NCBI GenBank assembly: GCA_910579085.1
Contig: CAJTRU010000054.1
Span: forward strand, 1 to 25,423
Length of the DNA stretch: 25,423 nt
Direction: 5' to 3'
From: an uncultured Lachnospiraceae bacterium
GTDB lineage: Bacteria; Bacillota; Clostridia; Lachnospirales; Lachnospiraceae
Shown here: piece by piece, positions 23,660-25,423 of the stretch
How positions within the stretch are numbered: the first letter of the stretch is position 1
How the letters are laid out: each line of letters starts with the position of its first letter
Notes under the pieces: generated by a model
Database searches by the model: none
What the model was told of the DNA's origin: nothing
What the model saw: the letters and a program-made list of their open reading frames with translations, nothing else
Made by a program: the position numbers and the translations under genes

Positions 23660-23687
23660 AAATTGTATAAAAATATAATTTATGAAC
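23645..23687 (-). terminator. Intrinsic terminator of the two-component operon
   Basis: On minus, GTTCATAAATT (23687-23677) pairs perfectly with AATTTATGAAC (23664-23654) around a 12-base loop and is followed by G and eight T (23652-23645). It starts 17 bp after the kinase stop codon. The right arm contains most of one LytTR site. Confidence 0.8.
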
Positions 23688-23703
23688 ATTTTAATTATAA
23701 ATA

Positions 23704-24414
23704 TTATCCAAGGGGCAGCATTATTTCTGTAGCAAATATTCCTGGTTCATTCTGCCTGTTAATATATCCATTATGTTTTTCAACTACTTTATTAATACGC
23801 CATAACCCGTTCCCGTGGTTGCCCCGTTTATTTGTAATATATTCCCTGTCCAGTTTACGTACCACTTCATTAGTAGCATTGCTTACAGAGATATATAAAT
23901 GTTTTTTCTGTACACAAAGGTAGATACGGATAAACCTGTTCTGGTTTTCTTCCATTTTTTCACATGCTTCAATTGCATTATCAATTAAATTGCCAATAAT
24001 TATACAAAGGTCTACAGGGTTAAATAAAAGTTTGTCTGGAAGTATTGCATCGCATTTAACAGACAATCCTTTATTTCCAGCAAGGGAAAGTTTGCTGTTA
24101 AGCATTGCATCCACACTTGTATTGCCAGTTTTATATTTTACCCCGACAGAGTCCAGTTCGTTTTCCATAAGGTTAATATATTCATTAGCTTCTGCATATT
24201 CACCTAGTGCCAGGTGTGCACGGATTTTCTGCATATGGTTGTGGTAATCATGCTTCCAGCCACGCATTTCCATATAAACCTGGCTTGTCTGGGCGAGCTG
24301 GGAAGCTGTTATTTTGCTTTCATAATCACGCATTTTCTTTTCTGTTTTCTTTGTGTATATAATAAAAAATAAAATAAATAAAACAGCCATTGTGGCGGTA
24401 AAAATCCAAGCCAT
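23704..24414 (-). CDS. GHKL-family sensor histidine kinase, sensor-poor
   Basis: This 236-aa protein has one membrane segment (about 5-21), a short coiled segment, the phosphoacceptor box WKHDYHNHMQKI with His55 in the AgrC-like H-D-Y-x-N context, an N box GNLIDNAIEACE (about 141-152), and a G box GNHGNGLWRI (about 197-206). These make it a GHKL kinase of the AgrC/ComD type that phosphorylates the LytTR regulator upstream. Family members normally carry five to seven membrane segments for peptide sensing; here only one is left, so it may need a partner for input. GGGAGG lies just before the ATG, in the 11-bp gap after the regulator gene. Transcription should end at 23645-23687. Confidence 0.92.
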   Translation of the reverse strand: MAWIFTATMAVLFILFFIIYTKKTEKKMRDYESKITASQLAQTSQVYMEMRGWKHDYHNHMQKIRAHLALGEYAEANEYINLMENELDSVGVKYKTGNTSVDAMLNSKLSLAGNKGLSVKCDAILPDKLLFNPVDLCIIIGNLIDNAIEACEKMEENQNRFIRIYLCVQKKHLYISVSNATNEVVRKLDREYITNKRGNHGNGLWRINKVVEKHNGYINRQNEPGIFATEIMLPLG

Positions 24415-24425
24415 AAAATGCCTCC

Positions 24426-25166
24426 CTAAAAATAGTATTTTACAAAAGCCTGGTTAAGTGCCTGGTAACAACTGCGGCTGACTGGGCAGCTTGTCTGGCA
24501 TGAAAAGAAACATTCTGTTTTAGTTATTTTGTCAATATTTTGTATATTGGCAAGTACAGAACGGTTTACCATGCAAAAACAACTGTCATTCCACTGTTCT
24601 TTTAACTTTTTCATAGAACCTTTATAACTGTATTCCTGTTTTTTGGTCTTTATATAAATATAATGCCCTTTAACTTGTGCATAAATTATATCAGATTTTT
24701 TTAACTTAATATAATCACCAAGGTAATAAAATCCGATATAATCTTCTGGTTTATTGCCAAAATCCAGCTTTTCTTTTTCCATAGAAGATAAAGCTTCCCA
24801 TAGATTGTGTTTCTGGTAAGGTTTAAGAAGGTAGCGGAACGCACCTGCTATATATCCCTCAAATACATATTCCTTATAACCTGTAATAAAAATAATTACA
24901 AGGCTTTTATCATGTTTATGTATATGTCTGGCAAGCTCCATGCCATCCATTTCCTTTAAACCAATATCAAGCAGGAGGCATTGGAATGGCAAAGCTTCTG
25001 GATACTTAAATAAAAGTTCCTCTGCACTCTGGAACTGTTCAATATTAACGGGACTTCCTTTTTCGTTATAGTATTGTAAAACTTCATGTTGCAGACATTG
25101 GAGCTGTGTGCTGTCATCTTCACAAATACCAATGCGCACTGGTTTATGTGTTGTCTGTTTTAACAT
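24426..25166 (-). CDS. LytTR-family response regulator
   Basis: This 246-aa protein has an N-terminal receiver domain with the acidic pocket CEDD (Asp17, Asp18), phosphoacceptor Asp67 in LLLDIGL, Thr95 and Lys115 in YLLKPY. From about residue 145 a LytTR DNA-binding domain follows (YYLGDYIKLKKSDIIYAQVK ... CMVNRSVLANIQNID). Proteins of this kind, like AgrA and ComE, bind 9-bp direct repeats near promoters of peptide signalling genes. Matching sites lie before the exporter operon. The DNA-binding half carries six Cys (196, 198, 219, 223, 227, 233). AAGGA precedes the ATG. It is the first gene of the two-component operon; no clear promoter was found upstream. Confidence 0.94.
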   Translation of the reverse strand: MLKQTTHKPVRIGICEDDSTQLQCLQHEVLQYYNEKGSPVNIEQFQSAEELLFKYPEALPFQCLLLDIGLKEMDGMELARHIHKHDKSLVIIFITGYKEYVFEGYIAGAFRYLLKPYQKHNLWEALSSMEKEKLDFGNKPEDYIGFYYLGDYIKLKKSDIIYAQVKGHYIYIKTKKQEYSYKGSMKKLKEQWNDSCFCMVNRSVLANIQNIDKITKTECFFSCQTSCPVSRSCYQALNQAFVKYYF

Positions 25167-25423
25167 AGCCCTGTTCCTTGTAAAATATTTTGCTTTATAA
25201 TTATATTGCGGCTGAAAAATATTTTAACATAGAAATTATAATATTTCCAGTTATCTTGTGTTGTTTGTGTATGACGGACGCAGGGTTACTGGTGTTCCAC
25301 TAAATTATTCCATTCCAGGGCACGTTCCCGCTACATCACAATGTCATTAAGTTAAGGAGGCTTATTTGAAAATAGTATAATTACTGGATGGGCTGGCAAA
25401 TCCAAAGTGTCTTCCATGAACAA
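25167..25423. other. Upstream region of the regulator gene and window edge
   Basis: No gene is supported. The left part is AT-rich and must hold the promoter of the two-component operon, but no pair of boxes is convincing. From about 25260 the composition turns richer in G and C. AAGGAGG lies near 25356-25363, yet only a five-codon TTG frame follows it, and an ATG frame at about 25388 runs off the edge. This may be the beginning or end of another element. Confidence 0.3.

Noticed and set aside
23654..23687. The 11-bp palindrome as a stand-alone operator dyad
   Set aside because: The eight T that follow on minus, just after the kinase gene, make a terminator the simpler reading; the operator role is assigned to the direct repeats instead.
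25260..25423. Right-edge GC-richer stretch as an insertion sequence end
   Set aside because: It resembles element-end DNA, but no inverted repeat, transposase frame or target duplication can be shown within the window.

Overview
The window looks like a chromosomal segment of a low-GC, spore-forming Firmicute, most probably a Lachnospiraceae-type clostridium. The grounds are AT-rich codon use (many ATA, ACA, GCA and AGG codons), strong AGGAGG-type ribosome binding sites, the sporulation genes gpr and spoIIP, and the conserved firmicute order rpsT / gpr-spoIIP-lepA-hemW. No rRNA, tRNA or CRISPR array was seen.

Layout. (1) 1-1215: a minus-strand PadR regulator plus HAAS-domain membrane protein pair with its own promoter, bordered on both sides by scraps of other minus-strand reading frames; this looks like accessory DNA. 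(2) 1632-2644: an AraC-type regulator overlapping an extra ClpP peptidase by 4 bp. (3) 2752-9597: the core block, with rpsT on minus and then gpr, spoIIP, lepA, hemW and purE on plus; spoIIP is flanked by two related GC-rich palindromes. (4) 9598-13671: an accessory, decaying region holding a 20-bp RNA hairpin, a truncated satD remnant, a DUF6440 gene, an unrecognised 286-aa protein, an unrecognised secreted 429-aa protein behind a perfect consensus promoter, a broken IS200/IS605 tnpA and a lipoprotein gene. (5) 13762-15375: prfC on minus. (6) 16056-19747: a small secreted protein gene with a frameshift in an A-run at codon 3, followed by an ABC ATPase and an 810-aa multi-pass permease, a layout resembling lactococcin-972-type bacteriocin export/immunity cassettes. 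(7) 19770-25166 on minus: a LytTR response regulator and a GHKL histidine kinase, then two overlapping fused ABC exporters.

How the parts fit. The most informative signal lies between the two-component genes and the exporter pair. Two 9-bp sites that match the LytTR consensus exactly, 12 bp apart, sit directly upstream of a weak-looking exporter promoter. One site is built into the stem of the intrinsic terminator of the kinase gene. This ties the regulator to the exporter operon. The exporter has no visible precursor peptide and the kinase has almost no sensor region. Together with the convergent bacteriocin-like cassette, the right half of the window reads as a peptide export, signalling or immunity neighbourhood whose substrates are broken or located elsewhere.
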